Assembly (NCBI RefSeq): GCF_034043675.1
Contig: NZ_JAXCLA010000008.1
Coordinates: forward strand, 124,001 to 188,000
Length of the DNA: 64,000 nucleotides
Direction: 5' to 3'
DNA from: KK5 sp034043675
Lineage (GTDB): Bacteria; Pseudomonadota; Gammaproteobacteria; Burkholderiales; Burkholderiaceae_C
The number at the start of each line of letters is the position of its first letter. Position 1 is the stretch's first letter. This document shows, in pieces, positions 17,992-25,859 of the stretch. The notes beneath the pieces are model-generated. The model had not been told where the DNA came from. It searched no databases and saw only the letters and a list, made by a program, of their open reading frames with translations. The position numbers and the translations under genes are program-made.

Positions 17992-18807
17992 TCAGTTCCG
18001 GTACGCCAGCCCCACCGCCAGCGAGCCGCCGAAGCGGCGCTGCGTCAGCGGGCTGTCGGCCGCCGGCCCCATCTGCTGCGCGACGCCGGCCGAGCCGAAG
18101 GCGATCCAGCGCGGGCTCAGTTGCCAGGTCCAGCCTGTGCCGGCATGGGCATCGCGCAGGCCGGCAGACGGCGTGTAGACCGGCAACCCCGTGGCCGTCG
18201 AGCCCTCAGGCGTCACGCCGAAATAGCTTCTCATGTTGGTGGCGTCGCCGGCGCTGATGCCGCCGCCGGCCGTCCATTCGAAGTCGGCGGTCCGCTTCAG
18301 GCGCCAGCTCAGGTCCAGTCCCGCGGTCAGCCCTCCGTGGCGGCCCAACAGATCCTGCGAGAGCGAGCCCGAGAGCTGCCAGTCCGGCGTCAGCGCATAG
18401 CCGGCATAGACGCGCCCGCGCAGCGTGCGGCGCACGTCCGGCAGGCCGGCTGTCGTGGAGGCATCGCCGCTGCTGCGCCCGCTGTCCACCCGGAACGAGA
18501 GCCCGAGCTTCAGCCGGTCGCTGCGAACCAGCTCCGTGCTGGCGCCATCGCCCCGAACTTCGCCGCCGAAACCGAGCAGACCGTTGCCGCCCGAGGTGCT
18601 GATGCGCCAGCGCCCCCATTGCAGCGCCCAGACCGGCCGGAGCTTGAACTCATAGCGCTGCGCGCCGGCGTATTCAGGCTGGTACTGCAGGCGTGCCGCG
18701 GCGAGGTAGCGGAACTTCGGGGCGGGTTCCTGCTCATCCTCCGCCATGGCCGGCGAAGACATCAGCGAGAGAACGGAAGTGGCGGCGAGGCAGGCGGTGG
18801 AGCGCAT
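17992..18807 (-). CDS. MipA/OmpV-family outer-membrane protein
   Basis: Predicted 271-residue beta-barrel. A cleavable signal peptide ends near residue 22 (SSPAMA), followed by alternating amphipathic strands (YLAAARLQYQPEYAGAQ, FKLRPVWALQWGRWRIST) and a C-terminal strand ending in LAVGLAYRN. This matches MipA/OmpV proteins, which include murein-scaffold and porin-like members. It converges on the Mpo1-like gene with a 3-base gap and is divergent from azlC. Its specific role is unknown. Confidence 0.78.
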   Translation of the reverse strand: MRSTACLAATSVLSLMSSPAMAEDEQEPAPKFRYLAAARLQYQPEYAGAQRYEFKLRPVWALQWGRWRISTSGGNGLLGFGGEVRGDGASTELVRSDRLKLGLSFRVDSGRSSGDASTTAGLPDVRRTLRGRVYAGYALTPDWQLSGSLSQDLLGRHGGLTAGLDLSWRLKRTADFEWTAGGGISAGDATNMRSYFGVTPEGSTATGLPVYTPSAGLRDAHAGTGWTWQLSPRWIAFGSAGVAQQMGPAADSPLTQRRFGGSLAVGLAYRN

Positions 18808-18871
18808 GTCGCCACCTTAATGCGGCAAGCCTTCGAATTGCTGTCATTCTGTCGGCCACGCACAACAGGCG

Positions 18872-19627
18872 ATGGGGACAATGACGTCCATGGCAGCAAG
18901 CAGATTTCTCGACGAGGTGCGGGCCCAGCGGCGCCACCCCGAATTCCGCCGCGGCGCGCGCGACATGGCCGGCATCACGCTGGGCATTTCCGCCTGGGGC
19001 CTCGTGACGGGCGTGGCGATGATCAAGAGCGGGCTGTCGGTCGGGCTCGCGCTGCTGATGACGCTGATCGTGTTCGCCGGCAGTTCACAGCTCGCCTCGC
19101 TGCCCCTGATCGCCTCCGGCGCGCCGATGTGGGTGCTGTGGGCCACGGCCTTCTGCGTGAACCTGCGCTTCGTGATCTTCAGCGCCCAGTGGCACCTGTA
19201 TTTCGGCAACCTGCCGCGCGTGCGGCGGCTGATGATCGGCTACTTCGCGGCCGACCTGAACTACGTCGCCTTCCTGAACCGCTTCCCGCAGGCAAGACCT
19301 GACCCTCGGCAGGAGCCGTACTTCTGGGGCGGCGTGGCGGCGAACTGGCCGGCCTGGCAGATCCCGTCGGTCATCGGCATCCTGCTCGCCGACCGGATCC
19401 CGACCGAATGGGGCCTGGGCTTCGCCGGCGTGCTGGCGCTGCTGGGGCTGAGCTATTCGTTGCTGAAGGACCGCAACAGCTGGGTCGCTGCCGGCGTGGC
19501 CGGTTGTGCGGCGGTGGCGGCCTACGCGTTGCCGCTGCGGCTCAATATCGTCGTGGCGATCGCTGCGGCGGTGGCGGCCGGGCTGCTGCTGGAGAAATGG
19601 CTGCCAGAGAAGGAGGTGGCGGCATGA
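18872..19627 (+). CDS. azlC: AzlC-family branched-chain amino acid exporter, large subunit
   Basis: Inner-membrane protein of about 250 residues with at least five hydrophobic segments (for example LGISAWGLVTGVAMIKSGL, ALLMTLIVFAGSSQLAS, and the last two before residue 245). The conserved AGSSQLA and NLRFVIFSA segments identify AzlC. With AzlD it exports branched-chain or related amino acids. Three ATGs lie close together (18872, 18881, 18890) and the true start is unsure. The stop overlaps the azlD start. Confidence 0.88.
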   Translation: MGTMTSMAASRFLDEVRAQRRHPEFRRGARDMAGITLGISAWGLVTGVAMIKSGLSVGLALLMTLIVFAGSSQLASLPLIASGAPMWVLWATAFCVNLRFVIFSAQWHLYFGNLPRVRRLMIGYFAADLNYVAFLNRFPQARPDPRQEPYFWGGVAANWPAWQIPSVIGILLADRIPTEWGLGFAGVLALLGLSYSLLKDRNSWVAAGVAGCAAVAAYALPLRLNIVVAIAAAVAAGLLLEKWLPEKEVAA

Positions 19628-19953
19628 GCGAGTGGGAAACGGCGCTGGCCATTGTTGGCATGGCGCTGGTCACCTTGATCACGCGCGGCTTCTTCCTCTA
19701 TCCGGAGCGCGAGGTGCCGTTGCCCGCCTGGCTGAAGCAAGGCCTGCGCTATGCGCCGCTGGCCGCGCTGGCGGCGGTGATCGTGCCGGAGGTGGTGATG
19801 AGCCAGGGCCAGGTGCTCGGCACCTGGCAGGACGCGCGGCTGTTCGCCACCGCCGCAGCCACCGTCTACTACTTCAGCCGGCGCGGCATCCTCGGCACCA
19901 TCGTCACCGGCACGGTGGTCATGCTGGCGCTGCGGATCGGTCTGGGCTGGTGA
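19624..19953 (+). CDS. azlD: AzlD-family exporter small subunit
   Basis: Small membrane protein of 109 residues with four hydrophobic segments, starting MSEWETALAIVGMALVTLITRGFF, as expected for AzlD, the obligate partner of AzlC. The start overlaps the azlC stop (ATGA). Its last 35 bases overlap the 3' end of tdh on the opposite strand, so the two transcripts collide tail to tail. Confidence 0.88.
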   Translation: MSEWETALAIVGMALVTLITRGFFLYPEREVPLPAWLKQGLRYAPLAALAAVIVPEVVMSQGQVLGTWQDARLFATAAATVYYFSRRGILGTIVTGTVVMLALRIGLGW

Positions 19954-20908
19954 CCAAGGGGCGCAGCTCCTTCAGCATGTCGGCGACCATCGCCTTCAGG
20001 TCGTACTGCAGCTTCCAGCCCCAGTCGCGGCGGGCGATGCTGTCGTCGATGCGCTGCGGCCAGCTGGCGGCGATCTGCTGGCGGAAGTCCGGCGCGTAGC
20101 TGATCTCGAAGCCGGAGATCTGCTCGCGGATCGCGGCGGCGATCTCGGCCGGCGTGAAGCTGACGCCGGCGAGGTTGTACGAGCCGCGCTGGGTGATCGT
20201 CTCGGCCGGGGCTTCCATCAGCTCGATGGTCGCGCGCAGCGCGTCGGGCATGTACATCATCGGCAGGGCCTGGCCGGCTTCGAGGAAGCAGCTGTAGCGG
20301 CCGTGCTTCAGCGCCTCGTGGAAGATCTCGACGGCGTAGTCGGTCGTGCCGCCGCCGGGCGGCGTCTTCCAGGAGATCAGGCCGGGGTAGCGCAGGCTGC
20401 GCACGTCCACACCGTGCTTCTCGTGGTACCAGCGGCACCAGCCCTCGCCGGCCAGCTTGGAAATGCCGTAGATCGTGGTCGGGTCCATCACGGTGGCCTG
20501 CGGCGTATCCACGGCCGGGGTGCTGGGACCGAAGGCGGCGATCGAGCTGGGCCAGAACACGCGCTCCAGCTTCTGCGTGCGGGCCAGTTCCAGCACGTTC
20601 AGCAGGCCCTTCATGTTCAGGTCCCAGGCCCACATCGGGTGCTTCTCGCCGGTGGCGGAGAGCGCGGCGGCGAGGTGGTAGATCTGCGTGATCTCGTGGC
20701 GCTTGACGACGGCGGCGAGCGCGGCGGCGTCGGTCACGTCCAGCATCTCGTGGCGCAGCGCGGGCACGCGACCCTCGGGCGCGATGTCGCTGGTGATGAC
20801 GGCATGGTTGCCGTGCTTCCTCGCCAGCTCGGTGGCCAGCTCGGTGCCGATCTGGCCGTTGGCGCCGATGATGAGGATCTTCGTGGCGGTGGTCGTGGTG
20901 GTGGTCAT
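19919..20908 (-). CDS. L-threonine 3-dehydrogenase, SDR type
   Basis: Cytoplasmic NAD-dependent enzyme of 329 residues converting threonine to 2-amino-3-ketobutyrate. It is an extended short-chain dehydrogenase: nucleotide motif GANGQIG (15-21) and catalytic Y147/K151 in IYGISKLAGE, unlike the zinc-type Tdh of E. coli. The assignment rests on family resemblance and on the ATGA overlap with the upstream kbl gene, whose enzyme uses its product. The N-terminus MTTTTTTATK is unusual: seven of the first eight codons after Met are threonine. The 3' end overlaps azlD. Confidence 0.9.
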   Translation of the reverse strand: MTTTTTTATKILIIGANGQIGTELATELARKHGNHAVITSDIAPEGRVPALRHEMLDVTDAAALAAVVKRHEITQIYHLAAALSATGEKHPMWAWDLNMKGLLNVLELARTQKLERVFWPSSIAAFGPSTPAVDTPQATVMDPTTIYGISKLAGEGWCRWYHEKHGVDVRSLRYPGLISWKTPPGGGTTDYAVEIFHEALKHGRYSCFLEAGQALPMMYMPDALRATIELMEAPAETITQRGSYNLAGVSFTPAEIAAAIREQISGFEISYAPDFRQQIAASWPQRIDDSIARRDWGWKLQYDLKAMVADMLKELRPLVTSPDRSAAPA

Positions 20909-22119
20909 TTGATCAGTCCCAGCTCTTTGCCGGCTTGCGCGAAGGCGGCGACAGCCTTCTCCAGGTGTTCGCGTTCATGGCCGGCCGAGACCTGCACGCG
21001 GATGCGCGCCTGGCCCTTGGGCACGACGGGGAAGAAGAAGCCGACGGCGTAGATGCCCAGTTCCAGGATGCGGGCGCTGAGCTTCTGCGCCGTCACCGCG
21101 TCGTAGACCATGATGGGCACGATCGGATGCGTGCCCGGCTTGATCTCGAAACCGGCCGCCTGGATGGCCTCGCGGAAGTAGGCGGTGTTGGCCTCCAGCT
21201 TGTCGCGCAGCGCCGTCGAGCCTTCGAGCAGGTCCAGCACGGCGATGCTCGCGCCGACGATGCTCGGCGCCACCGTGTTCGAGAACAGGTAGGGCCGCGA
21301 GCGCTGGCGCAGCAGCTCGATCACCTCGCGGCGGCCGGTCGTGAAACCGCCGGACGCGCCGCCCAAGGCCTTGCCCAGGGTGCCGGTGATGATGTCCACC
21401 TTGCCGAACACACCGCGGTACTCGTGCGTGCCGCGGCCGGTCTTGCCGAGGAAGCCGCTGGCATGGCACTCGTCGATGCCCAGCAGCGCGCCGTAGCGGT
21501 CGGTGATCTCGCGGATCTTGTCGAGCTGGGCGATCGTGCCGTCCATCGAGAACACGCCGTCGGTGAACACGAGCGTGAAGCGCGCACCGGCGGCCTGGGC
21601 CTCCTGCAGGCAGCGCTCCAGGTCGGCCATGTCGTTGTGCTTGTAGCGGAAGCGCTTGGCCTTGCACAGGCGGATGCCGTCGATGATGGAGGCGTGGTTC
21701 AGCTCGTCGCTGATGATCGCGTCCTGCTCGCCCAGCAGCGGCTCGAACAGGCCGCCGTTGGCGTCGAAGGCGGCGGCGTAGAGGATCGTGTCCTCGGTGC
21801 CGAGGAAGTTGGCCAGGCGCTGCTCCAGCGTCTTGTGCAGATCCTGCGTGCCGCAGATGAAGCGCACCGACGAGAGGCCGTAGCCGTGCGTGCGCAGCGC
21901 CTCGTGCGCCGCCTCGATCACCTGCGGGTGCGAGGACAGGCCCAGGTAGTTGTTGGCGCAGAGGTTGATCACCTCGCGGCCGTCGTTCGTCTGCACGACA
22001 GCGCCCTGGGCACTGGTAATGATGCGCTCGCTCTTGTAGAGCCCGGCTTCGCGCACGCCCTGGAGTTCGGCCCGCAGGTGGTCGTAGAAGGCTTCGCTGC
22101 CGGCGCTGGGCTTGGTCAT
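20905..22119 (-). CDS. kbl: 2-amino-3-ketobutyrate CoA ligase (glycine C-acetyltransferase)
   Basis: PLP enzyme of 404 residues that cleaves 2-amino-3-ketobutyrate with CoA to glycine and acetyl-CoA, completing threonine breakdown. It is an alpha-oxoamine synthase: NNYLGLSSHP near residue 57, DECHASGFLG around 216 and PLP lysine K250 in TGTLGKALGG. The start MTKPSAG has AGGAGTTTGAT just upstream; a six-residue extension is rejected. It is the first gene of the kbl-tdh operon, controlled presumably by the divergent XRE-cupin regulator. Confidence 0.96.
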   Translation of the reverse strand: MTKPSAGSEAFYDHLRAELQGVREAGLYKSERIITSAQGAVVQTNDGREVINLCANNYLGLSSHPQVIEAAHEALRTHGYGLSSVRFICGTQDLHKTLEQRLANFLGTEDTILYAAAFDANGGLFEPLLGEQDAIISDELNHASIIDGIRLCKAKRFRYKHNDMADLERCLQEAQAAGARFTLVFTDGVFSMDGTIAQLDKIREITDRYGALLGIDECHASGFLGKTGRGTHEYRGVFGKVDIITGTLGKALGGASGGFTTGRREVIELLRQRSRPYLFSNTVAPSIVGASIAVLDLLEGSTALRDKLEANTAYFREAIQAAGFEIKPGTHPIVPIMVYDAVTAQKLSARILELGIYAVGFFFPVVPKGQARIRVQVSAGHEREHLEKAVAAFAQAGKELGLIK

Positions 22120-22157
22120 ATCAAACTCCTCGTGCACAATCCACTAAAGAAAACAAA

Positions 22158-22173
22158 GTTCGATATATCGAAC
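22158..22173. promoter_or_regulatory. Perfect 16-bp palindrome, likely operator of the kbl-tdh/regulator divergon
   Basis: GTTCGATATATCGAAC reads identically on both strands. It lies 39 bases upstream of the kbl start and 39 bases upstream of the regulator start, midway in the 93-base divergent gap. A partial half-site (GTTCGAC) occurs at 22196-22202. Position and symmetry fit a dimeric helix-turn-helix repressor that controls both directions. Confidence 0.65.
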
Positions 22174-22212
22174 ATTCGTCCAGTATCAGGGAATCGTTCG
22201 ACAAGGTCAAGC

Positions 22213-22791
22213 ATGTCTGCATCGCATATCGACACACTGGAGCCACCCAAGGTCGGCGCCACGCTCCAGGCGCTGCGGCAAACGCAGGGCCTGTCGCTGG
22301 ACGAACTGTCCCGCCGCGCCGGCGTGTCGAAGTCGATGCTCTCGCAGATCGAACGCAACCAGGCCAACCCGACGGTGGCCGTGGTCTGGCGGCTGGCGAA
22401 CGCACTGCGCGTGGAGCTCTCGGAACTGCTCGGCGGCGAGAAGACGGCCGCACCGGCGATCGAGACCGTGCTCGCGCACCAGACGCCCTCGATGAGCAGT
22501 CCGGACAGCCTGTGCCAGTTGCGCATCCTCGGGCCGATCGACCTGGCCGGCCAGTTCGAGTGGTATCAGCTGACGATCCAGCCCGGCGGCGCACTGGAAT
22601 CAGCCGCGCATGAGCCGGGCTCCCGCGAGCATCTGAGTGTGCTGAGCGGCCAGATGGAGGTCCGCGCGGCCGGCAGCGTGCAATCGCTGAAGGCCGGTGA
22701 GACGGGCCGCTATGCGGTCGATGGGCCGCATGCGATCCGCAACAGCGGCAGCGAGCCGGCGGTGGGCCTACTGGTCGTACTGCATCCCTAG
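22213..22791 (+). CDS. XRE-family transcriptional regulator with C-terminal cupin domain
   Basis: DNA-binding protein of 192 residues. The XRE helix-turn-helix spans about residues 15-70 (LSLDELSRRAGVSKSMLSQIERNQANPT), and a cupin sensor barrel fills about 105-190 (WYQLTIQPGG, EHLSVLSGQMEV, GRYAVDGPHAIRNSG). Such regulators sense a small metabolite, often an amino acid. Divergent placement from kbl-tdh across a perfect palindrome suggests that it regulates threonine catabolism and itself. Its last 24 bases overlap the convergent yihY-like gene. Confidence 0.92.
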   Translation: MSASHIDTLEPPKVGATLQALRQTQGLSLDELSRRAGVSKSMLSQIERNQANPTVAVVWRLANALRVELSELLGGEKTAAPAIETVLAHQTPSMSSPDSLCQLRILGPIDLAGQFEWYQLTIQPGGALESAAHEPGSREHLSVLSGQMEVRAAGSVQSLKAGETGRYAVDGPHAIRNSGSEPAVGLLVVLHP

Positions 22792-24027
22792 CAGTTCGCC
22801 CAGGCTCACGCGATCCCAGCCGCTGCGCTGCCACAGCGGCAGCAGGCCATCCTTGCGTTCGACCAGCAGCGCACGCAACAGCGGCGCTGCTGGTGTCTGC
22901 GCCGGATCGCACAGCAGCACCAGCCGCTGCACGCCCGATTCGTCGAGCCGGCCCAGCCAGTCCAGCGACAGCAGCCGGTCGATCACCGGTTCCAGCTGCA
23001 GCGGGTCGGTGCGCAGGCGCTGGGCCAGGGCGAGATTGCCGAGGCCGCCCTCCCCATTCGCCTTGCCGCGCATCAGTTCGCTGATGACTTCCAGCGCCAG
23101 TTCCAACTGCAGGCCCGGCGTGTCCGGCCGGTGGACGATGCCGCGGCTCATGCTCGGTGCGTTGGCCGCCAGCACGGCGCCCAGCAGCACGACGACCCAG
23201 CCGAGGTACATCCAGATCAGGAAGATCGGCACGGTGGCGAAAGCGCCGTACAAGGTCGAATAGGTCGGCACGTGTTTCACGTACCAGGCGAGGCCCGCCT
23301 TGGCCGCGCTGAGCCCCACGGCGACGAAGGCGCCGCCCAGCAAGGCATGGCGCCAGCGCACGTGCGTGTTGGGCACGTAGTGGAACAGGCCGGCGATGCC
23401 CAGGCTCATCAGCACCAGTTCGGTCAGGCGCAGCAGGAAGGCGATGTTGTCGGAGAAGCCCTTGACCAGGCCCTCGCCGGCCGAGACCGCATAGCTGGTT
23501 AGCGCCAGGCTGCCACCCAGCAGCAGCGGGCCCAAGGTCAGCGCGGCCCAGTACACGAGCACGCGCTGGGCAATCGGCCGTGGCCGCTGCACGCGCCAGA
23601 TCGCGTTGAGCGTGCGGTCGATCGTCAGCATCAGCGCGAGCGCCGTGCCGCCCAGCGCCACCAGGCCCACCGCGCCAAGTCGGTTCGCCTTGGCGGCGAA
23701 CTGCGTCAGTGCACCCAGCACCGGGCGGGCAATCGTGTCGGGGATCAGGCTGGCGAGGAAGTACTTCTGCAGCGCCGCCTGGAAGGACGAGAAGATCGGG
23801 AAGGCGGTGAACAGGGCCAGCATCACCGTCAGCAGCGGCACCAGCGAGATCAGCGTCGTGAAGGTGAGGCTGCCGGCGGTGAGGCCCAGCCGGTCTTCGC
23901 GAAAACGCTGGCGGAAGCTGAGCAAGGTCAGGCGCCAGGGCCAGACCTTGAGGGCGCTGACGATGTCCGCCAGCAGTGGATGGACGGCGGTCTTGGCGAG
24001 CTTCGTCTCAGAGGGGGAAGGGAGCAT
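22768..24027 (-). CDS. YihY/BrkB-family inner-membrane protein
   Basis: Membrane protein of 419 residues with about six helices in the first 300 residues, including the family segments LTAGSLTFTTLISLVPLLTV and LYGAFATVPIFLIWMYLGW, and a soluble C-terminal region of about 120 residues. The family was once called ribonuclease BN by mistake; its role remains unclear. The start at MLPSPSETK is chosen, 17 bases from the divergent DUF2069 start, and no Shine-Dalgarno sequence is visible. The 3' end overlaps the XRE-cupin gene by 24 bases. Confidence 0.9.
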   Translation of the reverse strand: MLPSPSETKLAKTAVHPLLADIVSALKVWPWRLTLLSFRQRFREDRLGLTAGSLTFTTLISLVPLLTVMLALFTAFPIFSSFQAALQKYFLASLIPDTIARPVLGALTQFAAKANRLGAVGLVALGGTALALMLTIDRTLNAIWRVQRPRPIAQRVLVYWAALTLGPLLLGGSLALTSYAVSAGEGLVKGFSDNIAFLLRLTELVLMSLGIAGLFHYVPNTHVRWRHALLGGAFVAVGLSAAKAGLAWYVKHVPTYSTLYGAFATVPIFLIWMYLGWVVVLLGAVLAANAPSMSRGIVHRPDTPGLQLELALEVISELMRGKANGEGGLGNLALAQRLRTDPLQLEPVIDRLLSLDWLGRLDESGVQRLVLLCDPAQTPAAPLLRALLVERKDGLLPLWQRSGWDRVSLGELLGMQYDQ

Positions 24028-24044
24028 GCTGGCTATGATGCCGC

Positions 24045-24449
24045 ATGTCTTCTGCCGTCGATCCTCAAGCACCGCTGCGCACGCAGGCGAGCGGTGCCGA
24101 AATCTTCTCCCGCACCCTGGCCTTCGTCTCGCTTGTCGCCCTGATCATCCTCTGCCTGGCCTGGGAGTTGTGGCTGGCGCCGACCGGCCGCGGCACGCTG
24201 GCGATCAAGGCGCTGCCGCTGTTCCTGCCGCTCGTCGGCCTGTGGCGCTACCGGCTCTACACCTTCCGCTGGCTGAGCCTGATGATCTGGATCTACTTCG
24301 CCGAGGGCGCGATCCGCGCGACCAGCGAGCGCGGCGCGGGCATCTGGCTCGGCAGCGCCGAGGTTATGTTGAGCACCCTGATTTTCATTGCCTGCGCGAT
24401 GCAGGTGAGGCTGCGGCTCGCGGCGGCCAAGGCAATATCGACCCCATGA
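24045..24449 (+). CDS. DUF2069 inner-membrane protein
   Basis: Membrane protein of 134 residues with about four hydrophobic segments (ALIILCLAWELWLAP, AIKALPLFLPLVGLW, WLSLMIWIYFAEGA, AEVMLSTLIFIACAM), matching the conserved proteobacterial DUF2069 family of unknown function. There is no Shine-Dalgarno sequence; a TATGAT box at 24034-24039 lies six bases before the ATG, so the mRNA may be leaderless. The stop overlaps the start of the FAD oxidoreductase gene (ATGA). Confidence 0.85.
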   Translation: MSSAVDPQAPLRTQASGAEIFSRTLAFVSLVALIILCLAWELWLAPTGRGTLAIKALPLFLPLVGLWRYRLYTFRWLSLMIWIYFAEGAIRATSERGAGIWLGSAEVMLSTLIFIACAMQVRLRLAAAKAISTP

Positions 24450-25846
24450 GTTTCCTGAACGAATTGCAGCAACTGCTCGGCGATGCCGGGCTGGTCCGTG
24501 GCGACGACCTGTCGGCCTTCGAGACCGATTGGAGAAAGCGTTATGTCGGCCGCGCGCTGGCCGTGGCGCGGCCGGCCGACACGGCGCAGGTGGCGGCCGT
24601 GGTCAGGCTGTGTGCGGCATATGGCGTGACGATCGTGCCGCAGGGCGGCAACACCGGCCTGGTCGGCGGCTCGACCCCGGACGACTCGGGCGAGCAACTG
24701 GTGCTGAGCCTCACGCGGATGAACCGCATCCGCGCCATCGACGAAGCCAACCTGACGATGACCGTCGAGGCCGGCTGCGTGCTGCAGGCGCTGCAGGAGG
24801 CCGCCGAGGCGCGCCGCCTGCTGCTCCCGCTGAGCCTGGCGGCCGAAGGCTCCTGCATGATCGGCGGCAACCTCGCCACCAACGCCGGCGGCACGCAGGT
24901 ACTACGCTACGGCAATGCACGCGAACTGTGCCTGGGGCTGGAGGTGGTCACCGCGCAGGGTGAGGTCTGGAACGGCCTGAGCGGCCTGCGCAAGGACAAC
25001 ACCGGCTACGACCTGCGCGACCTGTTCGTCGGCAGCGAGGGGACGCTGGGCATCATCACCGCCGCGACCTTGAAGCTCTACCCGGAGCCGCGCGCACGGA
25101 TGACGGCGCTGGCCTCGGTGCCGACGCTGGAAGCCGCCGTTGAACTGCTGGGCCTCGCGCGCCAGCGCGCCGGCTCCGGCCTGACCGGCTTCGAGGTGAT
25201 GAACGCCTTCTCGCTGGGTCTCGTGCGCAAGCACTACCCGCAGCAACGCCAGCCGCTGGAAGCGTCGCCGTGGACGGTGCTACTGGAGCTGTCCGACAGC
25301 GAGGACGAGCAGCATGCGCGAACGGTGTTCGAAGGCCTGCTCGAAGCCGCACTGGAAGCCGGCCTCGTCACCGACGCGGCCGTGGCCGAGAGCCAGGCGC
25401 AATCGAACGCGCTGTGGCACCTGCGCGAGTCGATCCCGCTGGCGCAGAGCGAGGAAGGCCTCAACATCAAGCACGACATCGCCCTGCCCGTCTCGGCAAT
25501 TCCGGCCTTCGTGGCCGAAACGGACGCACTGCTGGAAGCCGGATTCCCCGGCATGCGCCTCGTCGATTTCGGCCATCTCGGGGACGGCAACCTGCACTAC
25601 AACGTGCAGGCGCCGGAGGGCGTCCCGGCCGCCGAGTTCCTGGCCAAGAACGAGCCCGCGATCAACAGCATCGTCTACGACCAGGTCGCGAAGTACGCCG
25701 GCTCGATCTCGGCCGAGCACGGCATCGGCCGGCTCAAGCGCGAGGAACTGGCGCAGCGCAAGGATCCGGTTGCACTGGGCCTGATGCAGGCGATCAAGAA
25801 AGCCCTGGATCCGCAGGGCCTGATGAATCCGAATCGGGTGATCTAG
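24446..25846 (+). CDS. FAD-binding 2-hydroxyacid dehydrogenase (GlcD/D2HGDH type)
   Basis: Flavoprotein of 466 residues. The FAD-binding PCMH-type domain occupies about residues 35-215 (VPQGGNTGLVGGS, GGNLATNAGGTQVLRYG, GSEGTLGIITAATLKL). The C-terminal substrate domain holds GHLGDGNLHYN and SAEHGIGRLKREEL, typical of D-lactate, glycolate or D-2-hydroxyglutarate dehydrogenases. The exact substrate cannot be told; the single-chain form without GlcE/F neighbours favours a D-2-hydroxyglutarate or D-lactate enzyme. It ends 13 bases from the convergent RND gene. Confidence 0.9.
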   Translation: MSFLNELQQLLGDAGLVRGDDLSAFETDWRKRYVGRALAVARPADTAQVAAVVRLCAAYGVTIVPQGGNTGLVGGSTPDDSGEQLVLSLTRMNRIRAIDEANLTMTVEAGCVLQALQEAAEARRLLLPLSLAAEGSCMIGGNLATNAGGTQVLRYGNARELCLGLEVVTAQGEVWNGLSGLRKDNTGYDLRDLFVGSEGTLGIITAATLKLYPEPRARMTALASVPTLEAAVELLGLARQRAGSGLTGFEVMNAFSLGLVRKHYPQQRQPLEASPWTVLLELSDSEDEQHARTVFEGLLEAALEAGLVTDAAVAESQAQSNALWHLRESIPLAQSEEGLNIKHDIALPVSAIPAFVAETDALLEAGFPGMRLVDFGHLGDGNLHYNVQAPEGVPAAEFLAKNEPAINSIVYDQVAKYAGSISAEHGIGRLKREELAQRKDPVALGLMQAIKKALDPQGLMNPNRVI

Positions 25847-25859
25847 CGTCGCTTCTGCG

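Noticed and set aside
20882..20905. GTG-rich trinucleotide run as a CRISPR or regulatory repeat
   Set aside because: It is the reverse complement of the threonine codons at the tdh start, so it is coding sequence; no spaced repeats exist.
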